From: Legionella quinlivanii
GTDB lineage: Bacteria; Pseudomonadota; Gammaproteobacteria; Legionellales; Legionellaceae
Length of the DNA: 64,000 nt
Direction of reading: 5' to 3'
Assembly: GCF_900461555.1 (NCBI RefSeq)
Contig: NZ_UGOX01000001.1
Location: forward strand, 3,361,501 to 3,425,500
The notes below the pieces were generated by a model. The model saw only the letters and a list, made by a program, of their open reading frames with translations, made no database searches and had not been told where the DNA came from. This document shows positions 42,262-51,187 of the stretch, in pieces (position 1 is the first letter of the stretch; each line of letters starts with the position of its first letter). Both the position numbers and the translations under genes were made by a program.

Positions 42262-43886
42262 TCGCCAAACCTGAGTTGAATATTCCATTCCGTTAATGTC
42301 GTACCCAATAAACGCTGCAAAGTAGACAATTGATTCAAGTAGGCAATTTTAGCACTAATTAAACCGGATTGAGCCAGGATAAGTTGATTTTGAGTATTAC
42401 TAACGTCCAGAGCGCTGGCAATGCCCGCCTGCAATTTCTTTTTTTCCAAAGCATAGGATTGCGCGGCCAGCTTCACTTGCTTTTCAGCCAGCTTATAGCG
42501 TTTTGCCAGACTTTGGATGGTGGTTATGGTATTGGTTATGGTGGTAATCAAAGCCCGTCTGCTCGCTACCAGGTTCAAACGGTCTTTCTCCAGCTTCACT
42601 TTGGCATTAACCAGCTGGCTGCGGCGGCTGATGTCGTTTAAAGGAACCGTTAAACTCACCCGCGCTGATTGATTAATGTTGCGCCCGTTATAAATGCCGC
42701 GCAAACCATTATTGCCATCCACATCGGTCACCATGCCCGACTGAACATTGGCGCCCACATCCAGCTGCCATAACTGCTGATTTTGCGCCACCTTGTAAGC
42801 ACGCTCATCCGCCCTGACCTGCATTTGTTGGGCAATATAATTGCTGTTGTTTTCCAAAGCCAGACGAATAGATTCCTGTAAGTCAGGCACAATAATTTTA
42901 TCCACTTTAATATCATTGGGAACTGCTAAACGCATAGCCGGATCAAGACCAATCGCCTGTAGCAAATCCTGGCTGGCGTTTTCAAACTCATTAGTAGCCT
43001 GCTCAACCATTAAATTCAAAGACTCTATCTGATACGACTGCTGAATATTGGCCGTTGGTTCCAATTGCCCGGCTTTAATTTTCTTTTCATTCATTTCAAA
43101 GGTTTTGCGCGCTTCTTCCAATTGATAGCGCTGATTTTCAAGATTATTCCCGCTGACAATCAGACTGCGGTATGCGGTAATCACCTGAGTAATTTGCTCG
43201 ATAACGGATTGTCGAAGGTTTATTTTATTGAGCTGCTCGGCATCAACGGCATCCAGCAAGCCCGCTTCATTCACAGACTTGCCAAAGCCCTGCAATAAAG
43301 GCTGGGTGACTGAAAAATTCAAAACAGGGCTGTAACTATTGTAATTGGAAACATTATTATCAATGCCCAGGGATAATTGCGTGCCCAGTTTAGTTTTTAA
43401 ATCGAGCTCCGGCGATGCCATGAGGTTTTTATTAACTGCCGTGCCCACGCTTTCATAGCGGCTTTTTTCAATCGATGCGGTGCCGGCAAGGGCATATTGT
43501 AATTCAAACTCATTATGCGCCAGACGTAATTGATAGCGCTGAATGATTCGATCCAGCTCCGCACTCTGGATATTGGGATTGTAGCGAAGAGCCAGCAAAA
43601 TAGCCTCTCGTAAACTGAGATGCTGTACTTTTTTGTTTTTGGCATCGGGAGAAAGGGGCAACTCAATCCAGTGATCGAGCATGTATTCCGGATTATTAAT
43701 CGCCTGCTCAAGCCTTGCTTTCGCCTCATCCACCTGCAAGGCCTCCTGATTGGGATTGGCTGTCCAGCGATATAATGAGACGTCACCATTTGGGCGTTGA
43801 GGCGGGGTAGCTTCTGCGTGGCAAGGGCTCCAGGGCAAAAGGGCCAGTAATAACCTGACAGATAATACTCGCCAAACCTTCAACAT
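42258..43886 (-). CDS. TolC-family outer-membrane efflux channel (export operon 2)
   Basis: A 542-residue protein with a Sec signal (ends SPCHAEA), two related halves rich in long helices and asparagine-bearing repeats (REAILLALRYNPNIQSAELD; ESIRLALENNSNYIAQQM), as in TolC/OprM. It is longer than TolC (about 490), with an extended N-terminal part before the first repeat. It is the first gene of a complete tripartite exporter operon. It lies 81 bases downstream of ubiI, so read-through from the ubi operon is possible. Confidence 0.9.
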   Translation of the reverse strand: MLKVWRVLSVRLLLALLPWSPCHAEATPPQRPNGDVSLYRWTANPNQEALQVDEAKARLEQAINNPEYMLDHWIELPLSPDAKNKKVQHLSLREAILLALRYNPNIQSAELDRIIQRYQLRLAHNEFELQYALAGTASIEKSRYESVGTAVNKNLMASPELDLKTKLGTQLSLGIDNNVSNYNSYSPVLNFSVTQPLLQGFGKSVNEAGLLDAVDAEQLNKINLRQSVIEQITQVITAYRSLIVSGNNLENQRYQLEEARKTFEMNEKKIKAGQLEPTANIQQSYQIESLNLMVEQATNEFENASQDLLQAIGLDPAMRLAVPNDIKVDKIIVPDLQESIRLALENNSNYIAQQMQVRADERAYKVAQNQQLWQLDVGANVQSGMVTDVDGNNGLRGIYNGRNINQSARVSLTVPLNDISRRSQLVNAKVKLEKDRLNLVASRRALITTITNTITTIQSLAKRYKLAEKQVKLAAQSYALEKKKLQAGIASALDVSNTQNQLILAQSGLISAKIAYLNQLSTLQRLLGTTLTEWNIQLRFGE

Positions 43887-43967
43887 TGATCCTCTTGGGC
43901 TGATTCATGTTTAAAATTAAACCATATTCCCGAATGATTTACTAGCAATACAGCAAAAAGAGCTGAA

Positions 43968-45125
43968 TTACTTGCCGTTGGCATGTTCGATAAACAAGCG
44001 TTTTAATGGAGTAAGCTGATTGCAAAACTTCAGGCCAAATTCCCGTAATAAACGAAGTGGCGGCAGCGGATTGGCAAAACCGCTTTTTAGCGCCTGCATC
44101 AGCAAAATAGTCTGCCAAACGCTGGCTTTGCGGGCGCGCTGATATTCGGCAAGCATGGTTTTACTGAATGCCTTTTTCCCGCTTCGATCTACAATGGCTA
44201 TCCATTCAGCGATATCCTGCAAACCCACATTTAAACCAAGTCCTGCCAATGGATGAATCGTGTGTGCCGCATCACCGGTCAGCATCCAATGCGCTCCTGC
44301 GTATTGTTTAACGTGGCGCATATGCAAGGGAAATTGAAATCGAGGACTGATGACTTCCACTTGCCCGAGTTTGTTCTGAAAGGCAGCCGTTAACTGCTGA
44401 TTAAATTCAGCTTCAGGCAACTCTTTCAACTGCCGGGCTCTTGCAGGAGTCGTTGACCAGACAATAGAACACTGCTGTGGCGTATTGAGCGGCAAAAACG
44501 CCAGAGGGCCGTCGCCATTAAAAATCTGATAGGCGGTTTTCTGATGCGCCAGCTCGGTTTGTACACTGGCAACCAATGCATGCTGATGATAGGGCCAATT
44601 GTGAATGTCGACTTTTAAGAGTTTGCGGCAGGGTGATTCAGCGCCATCGGCGACGATTAGCAATTGGCTTTCCCAGCTTTTCGCTTTACTTTGAATTAAG
44701 ATCTTATCTGGTAAAGGCTCAAGGGCGATGATTTCTGTAACTGGGTCGCATTGCACGTTGGGTAATTGTTGCAATGCCTTAAGCAGCGCATTTTTAATTA
44801 CCGCCTCTTCGATGATAGTTCCTAACTTATCGGCACCCACCAGCCGCGAGTTGAAATCAATGGCCGCCCCTTTAGCTTCCCAGACAAGCATTGCCTCGTA
44901 AGGCGAGTGCCGGGATTGCTGAATGTTGTTCCAGACACCCAGCGCCTTGAATAACTGCTCAGATGCCTGATTAACCGCGTAGACCCTCAGATCAGGCGCC
45001 TCAGAGGGCTTTAACTCCCTGGCGTCGAGCAAAGCAACTCGATATTGGCGCCTGGCCATAGCCAAGGCGGCAGTCAATCCGACAACGCCGCCTCCGGCAA
45101 CCAATACATCAACCGATTCTGTCAT
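43968..45125 (-). CDS. ubiI: Ubiquinone-ring FAD monooxygenase, UbiI/UbiF-like
   Basis: A 385-residue class A flavoprotein hydroxylase: FAD fingerprint GGGVVGLTAAL, DG motif VADGAESPCR, and GD motif LTGDAAHTIHPLAGLGLNVG. The block RVYAVNQASEQLFKALGVW is that of UbiI/UbiF rather than UbiH. In E. coli ubiI (visC) lies right after ubiH, as here, so C5-hydroxylation is the most likely role. It overlaps ubiH by 17 bases. Confidence 0.87.
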   Translation of the reverse strand: MTESVDVLVAGGGVVGLTAALAMARRQYRVALLDARELKPSEAPDLRVYAVNQASEQLFKALGVWNNIQQSRHSPYEAMLVWEAKGAAIDFNSRLVGADKLGTIIEEAVIKNALLKALQQLPNVQCDPVTEIIALEPLPDKILIQSKAKSWESQLLIVADGAESPCRKLLKVDIHNWPYHQHALVASVQTELAHQKTAYQIFNGDGPLAFLPLNTPQQCSIVWSTTPARARQLKELPEAEFNQQLTAAFQNKLGQVEVISPRFQFPLHMRHVKQYAGAHWMLTGDAAHTIHPLAGLGLNVGLQDIAEWIAIVDRSGKKAFSKTMLAEYQRARKASVWQTILLMQALKSGFANPLPPLRLLREFGLKFCNQLTPLKRLFIEHANGK

Positions 45126-46338
45126 TATTTTTCTCGTGATTTAAACCAATTCCACAGGCCAAATCAGGAACCTGACCTGAAAAGCCTCGCGCATGATAGG
45201 TGAGTAATTTTTGCAGGATGGGGGAGTTATCCATTGCCAGCAAACCGATGCGTCGGGCCAGACCCACTCCTGGCAACCGGCTGGTGAACAACTCAACCAG
45301 GCCGTCTGTGAACCAGCTTATCGCATTCTGATCGTAACGGCGCATCGATTGATAAGCGGTAAGCATGGGAGGATTAAGCCCCTTTTCGATTATTAACTGT
45401 GCTAAAGCCGCCACATCCCTCAATCCCAGATTAAAGCCCTGGCCTGCAACAGGATGCAAGGTATGCGCCGCATTGCCCACAAAAACTACCGGCCACTGAA
45501 TTTGTACCGGCATAATGGCCTGCTGCAGCGGGAATAAATGACGTTTGCCCGCCTTGATGAAACGGCCGAGCTTATAACCAAATGTTTTTTGCAGACGCTG
45601 AAGAAATGCCTTGTCATCGAGCGCCATTAGCTCTTGCCCTGCGGCTGGCGGCATAGCCCAGATCAGGGAGGAGCGCTGCCCGCTCATCGGCAGCATGGCC
45701 ATGGGGCCGGTTGCAGTAAACCGCTCATAGGCGCAATGGGCATGCGATCGCGCCAGACCAATATTCGCGGCCACGGCCACCTGATGATAGTCTTTGACCT
45801 CGGCTGGCAGATTTAAAAGCCGCCTTACAGACGAATTAATTCCATCGGCTGCTACCAGCAAGCTGGTTTTAATCACTCGAGTTTGCTCGCCCTGCTGAAT
45901 TCGAGCTATCTGCTTTTCCTTATCCCAGTTAATGAGCCTGGCAGGTGCAAGAATGCTTTGCTTGTCGAGCATGGCGTGTAATGCCTGATTAATGTGCTGC
46001 ATTTCAATTACAGAACCAAGCGACTCCTCATTGTTTTTAAAAAGCCGTGTCCCGCCAAAACGCGACTGCTCGGAGACATAAATAGCCTCTATCGCGGTGG
46101 CATGCTCCTGCAAGCGCGGCCAGACCTGCAGCATTTGCAGAATGCGGATGCTGGCTGGCGATAAGGCCAGCGTTCGCGCATCAAACTCGGGGCTAATTCT
46201 GTCAGAAAAGCACTGGGCTTCAATAAGAAGACAACGGTATCCCGAATCGGCTAAAGCCAGCAATAGGGCGGCGCCGGCCAGGCCGCCGCCAACGATTAGA
46301 ATGTCAGTCTCTTGTTCAGCTTTGCATGAGGCGTTCAA
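45109..46338 (-). CDS. ubiH: UbiH, 2-polyprenyl-6-methoxyphenol hydroxylase
   Basis: A 409-residue FAD monooxygenase of ubiquinone synthesis. FAD fingerprint GGGLAGAALLLAL, then FDARTLALSPASIRIL and VSEQSRFGGTRL, which are typical UbiH blocks, DG motif AADGINSSVR, and GD motif FVGNAAHTLHPVAGQGFNLG. The GD motif has Asn where Asp is usual (GNAAHT), which is known in UbiH proteins. The pepP-ubiH-ubiI order is that of E. coli. It overlaps pepP by 23 bases. Confidence 0.92.
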   Translation of the reverse strand: MNASCKAEQETDILIVGGGLAGAALLLALADSGYRCLLIEAQCFSDRISPEFDARTLALSPASIRILQMLQVWPRLQEHATAIEAIYVSEQSRFGGTRLFKNNEESLGSVIEMQHINQALHAMLDKQSILAPARLINWDKEKQIARIQQGEQTRVIKTSLLVAADGINSSVRRLLNLPAEVKDYHQVAVAANIGLARSHAHCAYERFTATGPMAMLPMSGQRSSLIWAMPPAAGQELMALDDKAFLQRLQKTFGYKLGRFIKAGKRHLFPLQQAIMPVQIQWPVVFVGNAAHTLHPVAGQGFNLGLRDVAALAQLIIEKGLNPPMLTAYQSMRRYDQNAISWFTDGLVELFTSRLPGVGLARRIGLLAMDNSPILQKLLTYHARGFSGQVPDLACGIGLNHEKNNDRIG

Positions 46339-47623
46339 TATCGTCTACCTCAACCGGTAATGCGGCCGTCAGATTTTCATGGCCTGTGGCTGTCACTAGA
46401 ATGTCGTCCTCAATCCTTACGCCGATATTCCACCATTTCTCATCCACACCGGGCATTCCTGCGCTTATGTAAATTCCAGGCTCAACCGTTAAAACCATGC
46501 CTGGTTCCAGCAAACGCCAATCATTATTGATTTTGTATGCACCGCAGTCATGAACGTCAAGGCCTAGCCAATGTCCGGAGTTATGCATATAGAAAGGCTT
46601 GTAGGCTTCAGTTTTAATCAGTACATCGACATCGCCGGCCAGCAATCCCAATTCAATCAGACCGGCCGTTAAAATTCTAATCATAATCTGCTGAACTTCC
46701 ACCCAGGGCAATCCTGGTCGAATGCAAGCCACGCCAGCTTTCTGTGCGTTTAACACCAGCTCGTAAACCGCTCGCTGCTCAGGGGAAAAATGACCGCTGA
46801 CAGGGAATGTTCTTGTGATATCAGCCGCATAATTCTGGTATTCGCCGCCGGCATCAATTAAAACCAGCTCACCATGCTTAAGCGGTTGATTGTTATCGTT
46901 ATAATGAAGGATACAAGTATTTTCACCGCAGCCTACGATAGGATCGTAGGCGACACTGCGGCATCCCTGGCTAATAAATTCATGCATCAACTCCGCTTCC
47001 AGCTCATACTCATATGCAAACTGCCGGCATTTTTGCATGGCTTTTTTGTGAGCCGCAACCGAAATGTCAGCCGCTCGCCGCATCAGACCGATTTCAGCCT
47101 CGCTTTTGAACAAGCGGAGTTCACTGATGAGCGAGTCCACATCAACAATCGCCTCAGGTGCAGCAACCCCGCGTCTTATCTGTTTCTTCAGACGATCAAT
47201 CACCCCCAGAATTACTTCATCATAATGCCGTTTTCGCCCAAGCGTATAATAGACCGCCGTTCGGCCCAGCAGTAACTCCGGCAGACGCTGCTCTAAATCC
47301 TCAATAGCAAATGCCTGTTTCACCCCTAAGACCCTGCCAGCTTCTTCCTGCCCCAGGCGCTTGCCGGTCCATTGCTCCATAGCGGCGTTGCGCGGGCGGT
47401 TGAATAACAGCGTATCGCCTTCATTGCCTGCCATAATGACCAGAAGGGCTTGTGGCTCCTGAAAGCCGGTCAGATAATAAAAATGACTGTCCTGCCGAAA
47501 ACGGTAGTGGCTATCCCCATTGCGCAATAATTCATCGGCTGCCGGGATGATAGCCAGGCTATTGGCTGGTAATGCCTGCGCGAGGCGACATCGTCTTTGC
47601 TGATATTCTTGTTGGCTTATCAT
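46316..47623 (-). CDS. pepP: PepP, Xaa-Pro aminopeptidase
   Basis: A 435-residue metallopeptidase of the pita-bread fold that removes the N-terminal residue before proline. The N-terminal domain has the SHYRFRQDSHFYYLTGF block; the catalytic domain has the metal ligands in LVLIDAGGEYQNYAADITRT, HNSGHWLGLDVHD, VEPGIYI and VRIEDDILVT. Length fits E. coli PepP. It lies 12 bases after ygfB and is translationally coupled to ubiH. Confidence 0.94.
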   Translation of the reverse strand: MISQQEYQQRRCRLAQALPANSLAIIPAADELLRNGDSHYRFRQDSHFYYLTGFQEPQALLVIMAGNEGDTLLFNRPRNAAMEQWTGKRLGQEEAGRVLGVKQAFAIEDLEQRLPELLLGRTAVYYTLGRKRHYDEVILGVIDRLKKQIRRGVAAPEAIVDVDSLISELRLFKSEAEIGLMRRAADISVAAHKKAMQKCRQFAYEYELEAELMHEFISQGCRSVAYDPIVGCGENTCILHYNDNNQPLKHGELVLIDAGGEYQNYAADITRTFPVSGHFSPEQRAVYELVLNAQKAGVACIRPGLPWVEVQQIMIRILTAGLIELGLLAGDVDVLIKTEAYKPFYMHNSGHWLGLDVHDCGAYKINNDWRLLEPGMVLTVEPGIYISAGMPGVDEKWWNIGVRIEDDILVTATGHENLTAALPVEVDDIERLMQS

Positions 47624-47635
47624 GCGTCTCTATCC

Positions 47636-48220
47636 TTAATGCGTACTAGTCGAGGTTCCTCGATTCGATTGATTTTTATTTAAATCGCCATGAAGACGAA
47701 GCACAGCCATTCTGGCATATTCACTGACTTCCATTAAGGCCTTTTCATCATCTTCATCCACTTCCAGCGACTGATAATCCAGTTCGGCAAATTCCTGAAG
47801 ATGCTGCAAAGCTTCCTGTGACTCCTCTTCTTTTAGCTCCATTAATCCAATGCCCGCCATAGTCAAACCCTGGGTAAATCCCTCACACCATTCGCTAAAC
47901 GCTTTCGCTCTATCGATTAGCGGAATATGTTCATCGGGAAGCAGCAACTGAAAATCAAAATCCATATTGTTGATTTGATGATGACTGACTGAGTAAACAT
48001 CAAACATTGCCATCGCCGCAAGCTTGGTTTCCTCGTTTTTCCGGTAATCGATCATTAAGGCCCGAACGTAGGTTTCTCCTTCACTAATTGCTCCAGCGCA
48101 TAAATAACCGCATAAAACGCCATGTAACTCACTGCTGGAAATCGGTAAATTCAGTACGGACACTTTTTCGTCAAAAGTCTGGTAGGCAGGGAGGCGTAAG
48201 TGGGTAAATTCATTGGACAT
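47636..48220 (-). CDS. YgfB/UPF0149 family protein
   Basis: A 194-residue acidic helical protein with the UPF0149 pattern: SELHGVLCGYLCAGA near residue 30, the FSEWCEGFTQGL block near 110 and ALQHLQEFAELDYQSL, then a low-complexity C terminus ending QSNRGTSTSTH. E. coli ygfB occupies the same place before pepP. In Pseudomonas the orthologue affects antibiotic-resistance gene expression, but a role here is not known. First gene of the ygfB-pepP-ubiH-ubiI operon, divergent from zapA. Confidence 0.9.
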   Translation of the reverse strand: MSNEFTHLRLPAYQTFDEKVSVLNLPISSSELHGVLCGYLCAGAISEGETYVRALMIDYRKNEETKLAAMAMFDVYSVSHHQINNMDFDFQLLLPDEHIPLIDRAKAFSEWCEGFTQGLTMAGIGLMELKEEESQEALQHLQEFAELDYQSLEVDEDDEKALMEVSEYARMAVLRLHGDLNKNQSNRGTSTSTH

Positions 48221-48360
48221 AATTAAACTCTGAAGATAAATATTAAAAAAGATTGAATTCTATTCTACTTCTTATTCTGATTATAATAACTGATTTGCTG
48301 GAACAAACCAAAATTGTTAAACTGTCCGAATGTCGCTGAAATATTGCCAAGGCATCTGCT

Positions 48361-48681
48361 ATGACTACATCAAAAGCCTGTTCAATTCGATTGTTAAATA
48401 AGACTTATGAAATAAAATGTCCTGATCACGAAGTGGATAATTTACAGCGTGCCGGCCAGAAATTAAATGAGCAGTTGCTTGCGAACAAGAAAAAGTTCAG
48501 ACAATTGGATGAATTTCAAAATCTGCTGCTCGCCGCCATTCACATTAGCCATGAGCTGATCACTTGCCAGCGTCAGCAGGAGCAACAGCGTCATCAGGTC
48601 ACGCAGTTTATTAATTCGCTGGAAACCCGAATTAATCAGGTCGTCAATGGCAATCCTGAATTAGACCCACAAACGGATTAA
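48361..48681 (+). CDS. zapA: ZapA, cell-division protein
   Basis: A 106-residue FtsZ-ring stabiliser. The globular head has IRLLNKTYEIKCPDHEVDNL and LNEQLL, followed by a long C-terminal coiled coil (about 55-98) used for dimer/tetramer formation. Divergence from ygfB, with about 140 bases between them, matches the arrangement in enterics, where the 6S RNA gene follows zapA. I could not confirm 6S RNA in the downstream spacer. Confidence 0.92.
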   Translation: MTTSKACSIRLLNKTYEIKCPDHEVDNLQRAGQKLNEQLLANKKKFRQLDEFQNLLLAAIHISHELITCQRQQEQQRHQVTQFINSLETRINQVVNGNPELDPQTD

Positions 48682-48713
48682 TGTTTTTCCGAGACGGGCG
48701 CTAAGCCCAATGG

Positions 48714-48777
48714 CACTTACTTAAGCTTTAACCCTTATTCCTACTTCCCTCGGTCAAGCCGAGGGACGTGGAAGCGA
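48714..48777 (+). repeat. Dispersed palindromic element, family A, copy 2
   Basis: A hairpin with arms TCCCTCGG/CCGAGGGA (48746-48753 and 48759-48766, 5-base loop), extended by further pairs. The flank CACTTACTTAAGCTTTAACCC matches the minus strand of 4691-4753 almost base for base. Downstream, at 48810-48830, a second hairpin CCTATGG/CCATGGG carries the same GGGACGTAG end, which also occurs near 4606. The 217-base spacer between zapA and the next gene is filled by these. Confidence 0.75.
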
Positions 48778-48898
48778 GAAGCAAACTCTCTTTTCAGAGA
48801 TGTCCAAGATACCTATGGAACAAGCCATGGGACGTAGATAACATCTTAGGACAGTGTCATCAGACGCTAAAGCCCGTCTGCGAAGGAAGAATTACTTG

Positions 48899-49234
48899 TC
48901 AAAGCATGCCTGCAGCCATACCCGCGGTGGATTCCATTGAGGCATCCGCTGTCGCGGTATTACCGAATGAAGAGCCATTAGACTGGCTTTGATTAAATAA
49001 AGAGGCAACCTGGTCAAAGCTATTGCCGCCTGTCAGACTGCTTAGCCCGCCTGTCACCGTATCAGTGAGCATACCGTTAAACTGTTGAACCATATCATTC
49101 ATGTCATCCATCATTTGCTGCCAGGGTTCTTTTTTTTCTTTATTTTTGTCATCACTGGGTGACATTTGATCCATCATTCCATCAAGCTGATTCATGGAAG
49201 AGGATGCACTATCCGAAGGAGTCATATCGGGCAT
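48899..49234 (-). CDS. Small Met/Ser/Gln-rich protein, unknown function
   Basis: A 111-residue, probably partly disordered protein. The start at 49234 (MPDMTPSDS) is chosen because AGGTG lies six bases before it; an in-frame upstream start at 49288 would add an unlikely hydrophobic stretch without a good ribosome-binding site. The sequence has Met-rich helical segments (MNQLDGMMDQM, WQQMMDDMNDMVQQFN) and a Ser/Thr/Gly/Gln-rich tail. I do not recognise the family. It is convergent with zapA. Confidence 0.55.
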   Translation of the reverse strand: MPDMTPSDSASSSMNQLDGMMDQMSPSDDKNKEKKEPWQQMMDDMNDMVQQFNGMLTDTVTGGLSSLTGGNSFDQVASLFNQSQSNGSSFGNTATADASMESTAGMAAGML

Positions 49235-49427
49235 ATCAACACCTATAATAAAAACCGTTTGTTTCTTAAAGATAGCATAAACTGCCATAAGGAGCAGCTA
49301 CCCAAGCTTGCACCGCTTTGAGAAAGCGGGTAAAACTTGTATGATTCACTATACCAAACTATTCATTAAAAAAATCAGTAAAGAACAGTGTTTACATTTT
49401 CTTTTCAATTTTTGAGCAAGGTCCATT

Positions 49428-50222
49428 ATGAATCTCGATGATTTTCGTTGTATGCGGCAGGGGGTGCAGTTATCGGTATTGAAACCAGAGCAAGCCTCAT
49501 TATTAAAGGCCGTTGATCGACGAAATGGGCACAAACGGAAAGCCTTGCTGGTTCTACATGGCTTTTCTTCTTCTCCGGCCGTATTCAGGGAATTGTTAGC
49601 CGGTTTTGAAGGCTATGATGCCATAGTAATCCCCATTCTCCCTGGTCATGCCAGCAATCTTGCCGAATTTGGCGGCATAAAGGCAACCGATTGGCTGGAG
49701 TACGTCAAGGACGTTTGTGCAAAACTGATAGATGAATACGAGCAGGTTGATGTGTTAGGACTTTCTCTCGGCGGATTGCTGGCTTGTCATCTGGGGTTTG
49801 AATTCAAACTCCACCATCTTTATTTATTGGCGCCAGCACTTGATTTACCCTATACCTTGTCGAAAACCCTTCATCTTGCCAGAGTCTTACGCAAGATGGG
49901 GTTTATTCGCCTGCGAAGCGCTGCTGGCAATATATTGAACCCTTCGAGCTGTGAAATTGCCTATCGCCAGTTGCCGCTTAATACGATTGTTGAAATTCTA
50001 AGCCTCATCCGCAACTTCAATTTTAGCCTGCCATGCTGCCCGACGGATGTTTTTCTTGGCTGCCATGATAAAGTGATTTCCTCTCATAAAGTGGCCGCTC
50101 GATTTGCCGGGCAACCCCATATTCAGATTCACTGGCTAAAAAATTCAGCACATGTCATTCCTTTGGACAGTGACATTCAGGAAGTGCTTCATTGCATTCA
50201 CAACAATATGAATTCGCAATAG
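49428..50222 (+). CDS. Alpha/beta hydrolase (carboxylesterase/monoacylglycerol-lipase-like)
   Basis: A 264-residue cytoplasmic alpha/beta hydrolase. Oxyanion block LVLHGFSSSP, nucleophile elbow GLSLGG with Ser113, acid Asp214 (FLGCHDKVIS) and His242 (KNSAHVIPLDSD) form a complete triad; PGHASN is the lid-side motif seen in carboxylesterase EST relatives. Short- to medium-chain ester substrates are likely. No signal peptide. Monocistronic. Confidence 0.87.
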   Translation: MNLDDFRCMRQGVQLSVLKPEQASLLKAVDRRNGHKRKALLVLHGFSSSPAVFRELLAGFEGYDAIVIPILPGHASNLAEFGGIKATDWLEYVKDVCAKLIDEYEQVDVLGLSLGGLLACHLGFEFKLHHLYLLAPALDLPYTLSKTLHLARVLRKMGFIRLRSAAGNILNPSSCEIAYRQLPLNTIVEILSLIRNFNFSLPCCPTDVFLGCHDKVISSHKVAARFAGQPHIQIHWLKNSAHVIPLDSDIQEVLHCIHNNMNSQ

Positions 50223-50325
50223 ATTGTAAGAATATCTTACAGCCTTTATTAAATTACATCTATCGGGAATGAATTTAACCTGTTATCATAGACGGGTTTT
50301 AGCAACCAGCCAAAGGGTATTCTTT

Positions 50326-50532
50326 ATGAAAAAGATCGCATTAATCTTATGCTTACTTCCTGTAATTTCTTTTGCTACACCCAAAGAGGATGCCATGATC
50401 ACTGTTTACCAGGAACGTTGTGCCAAAGAACAGGATCCCGTTAAACGCCAGAATTATTGCCATGCCCTGGAACAAGTCGACACCAACACGGTGATTGCCG
50501 ATCCCTTCCGTCAAGATGTAGCGATTGTCTAA
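50326..50532 (+). CDS. Small secreted protein (68 aa), unknown function
   Basis: ATG at 50326 follows AAAGGG at a proper distance; the longer frame from 50269 is rejected. The product starts with a Sec signal (MKKIALILCLLPVISFA-T), leaving a mature chain of about 51 residues with two cysteines (ERCAKEQ and NYCHAL), which could form one disulfide. I do not recognise the family. Gene and flanks stand alone ahead of a family B palindrome. Confidence 0.6.
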   Translation: MKKIALILCLLPVISFATPKEDAMITVYQERCAKEQDPVKRQNYCHALEQVDTNTVIADPFRQDVAIV

Positions 50533-50567
50533 TCATTTTTAAGAGAAGATTCCCTCTCCCATTAAAT

Positions 50568-50606
50568 CCCTCTCTCTAACTCTCTCCCTGAGGGAGAGAG
50601 GATTTT
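50568..50606. repeat. Dispersed palindrome, family B, copy 2
   Basis: CCCTCTCTC...GAGGGAGAGAGGATTTT, matching 17976-18017 with few changes. It ends four bases before the stop codon of the minus-strand YqhA-like gene, so it lies at the 3' ends of two convergent genes and could act as a bidirectional terminator. Confidence 0.75.
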
Positions 50607-50609
50607 GGG

Positions 50610-51113
50610 TCACCTGCTTTTAAACAGCAGACGATTGGTAAAGGCAATTCCCAGAACCGACACCAGCAAGGTCAGATGAATAACAACCTGCCACATGATG
50701 GTATCGTTTCCATGTTTGGTCGGATCAATAAATGTGCGCAATAAATGGATGGATGAAATTCCCACCAGTGACAAGGCCAGTTTAATTTTCATTGCGCCCG
50801 CGTCCAGCTCACCCAGCCATTCCGGTTGATCGGGATGGGCATGAAGCTGTAAATGAGACACAAAGGTCTCATAGCCTCCCATAATCACCATGATTAATAA
50901 ATTGGCAATCATCACCACATCAATCAGATCAAGCACCCCTAACATAATTTCGGTGTCATCAAGTCCATTGATATGTGAAATCAGATGAAATAACTCGATA
51001 ATATATCGATAAACATAGGCCCCCAAAATACATAACAGACCCAAATATAAGGGCGCCTGAAGCCAGCGTCCCATAAAAATCAGCTGGCTTAGCGCCTGTT
51101 TCAGTTTAATCAT
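50610..51113 (-). CDS. YqhA-family (UPF0114) inner-membrane protein
   Basis: A 167-residue protein with about four hydrophobic helices. It has family landmarks: the LQAPLYLGL block after the N-terminal amphipathic part, DLIDVVMIANLLIMVIMGGYE in the middle, MKIKLALSLVGISSIHLL, and a final helix. Length equals that of E. coli YqhA. Its function is not known in any species that I can recall. Confidence 0.87.
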   Translation of the reverse strand: MIKLKQALSQLIFMGRWLQAPLYLGLLCILGAYVYRYIIELFHLISHINGLDDTEIMLGVLDLIDVVMIANLLIMVIMGGYETFVSHLQLHAHPDQPEWLGELDAGAMKIKLALSLVGISSIHLLRTFIDPTKHGNDTIMWQVVIHLTLLVSVLGIAFTNRLLFKSR

Positions 51114-51187
51114 TGCTGCTCCCCTACTGGTTATGCAGCAACTTTAAACTGAGTGCAGAAAAAAGCAAGTATCTGGCAAAAAAGATC

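Noticed and set aside
48690..48890. A firm 6S RNA annotation after zapA
   Set aside because: Gene order suggests it, but the central conserved 6S blocks that I know are not visible and the core is a repeat found elsewhere. It is reported only as a finding.
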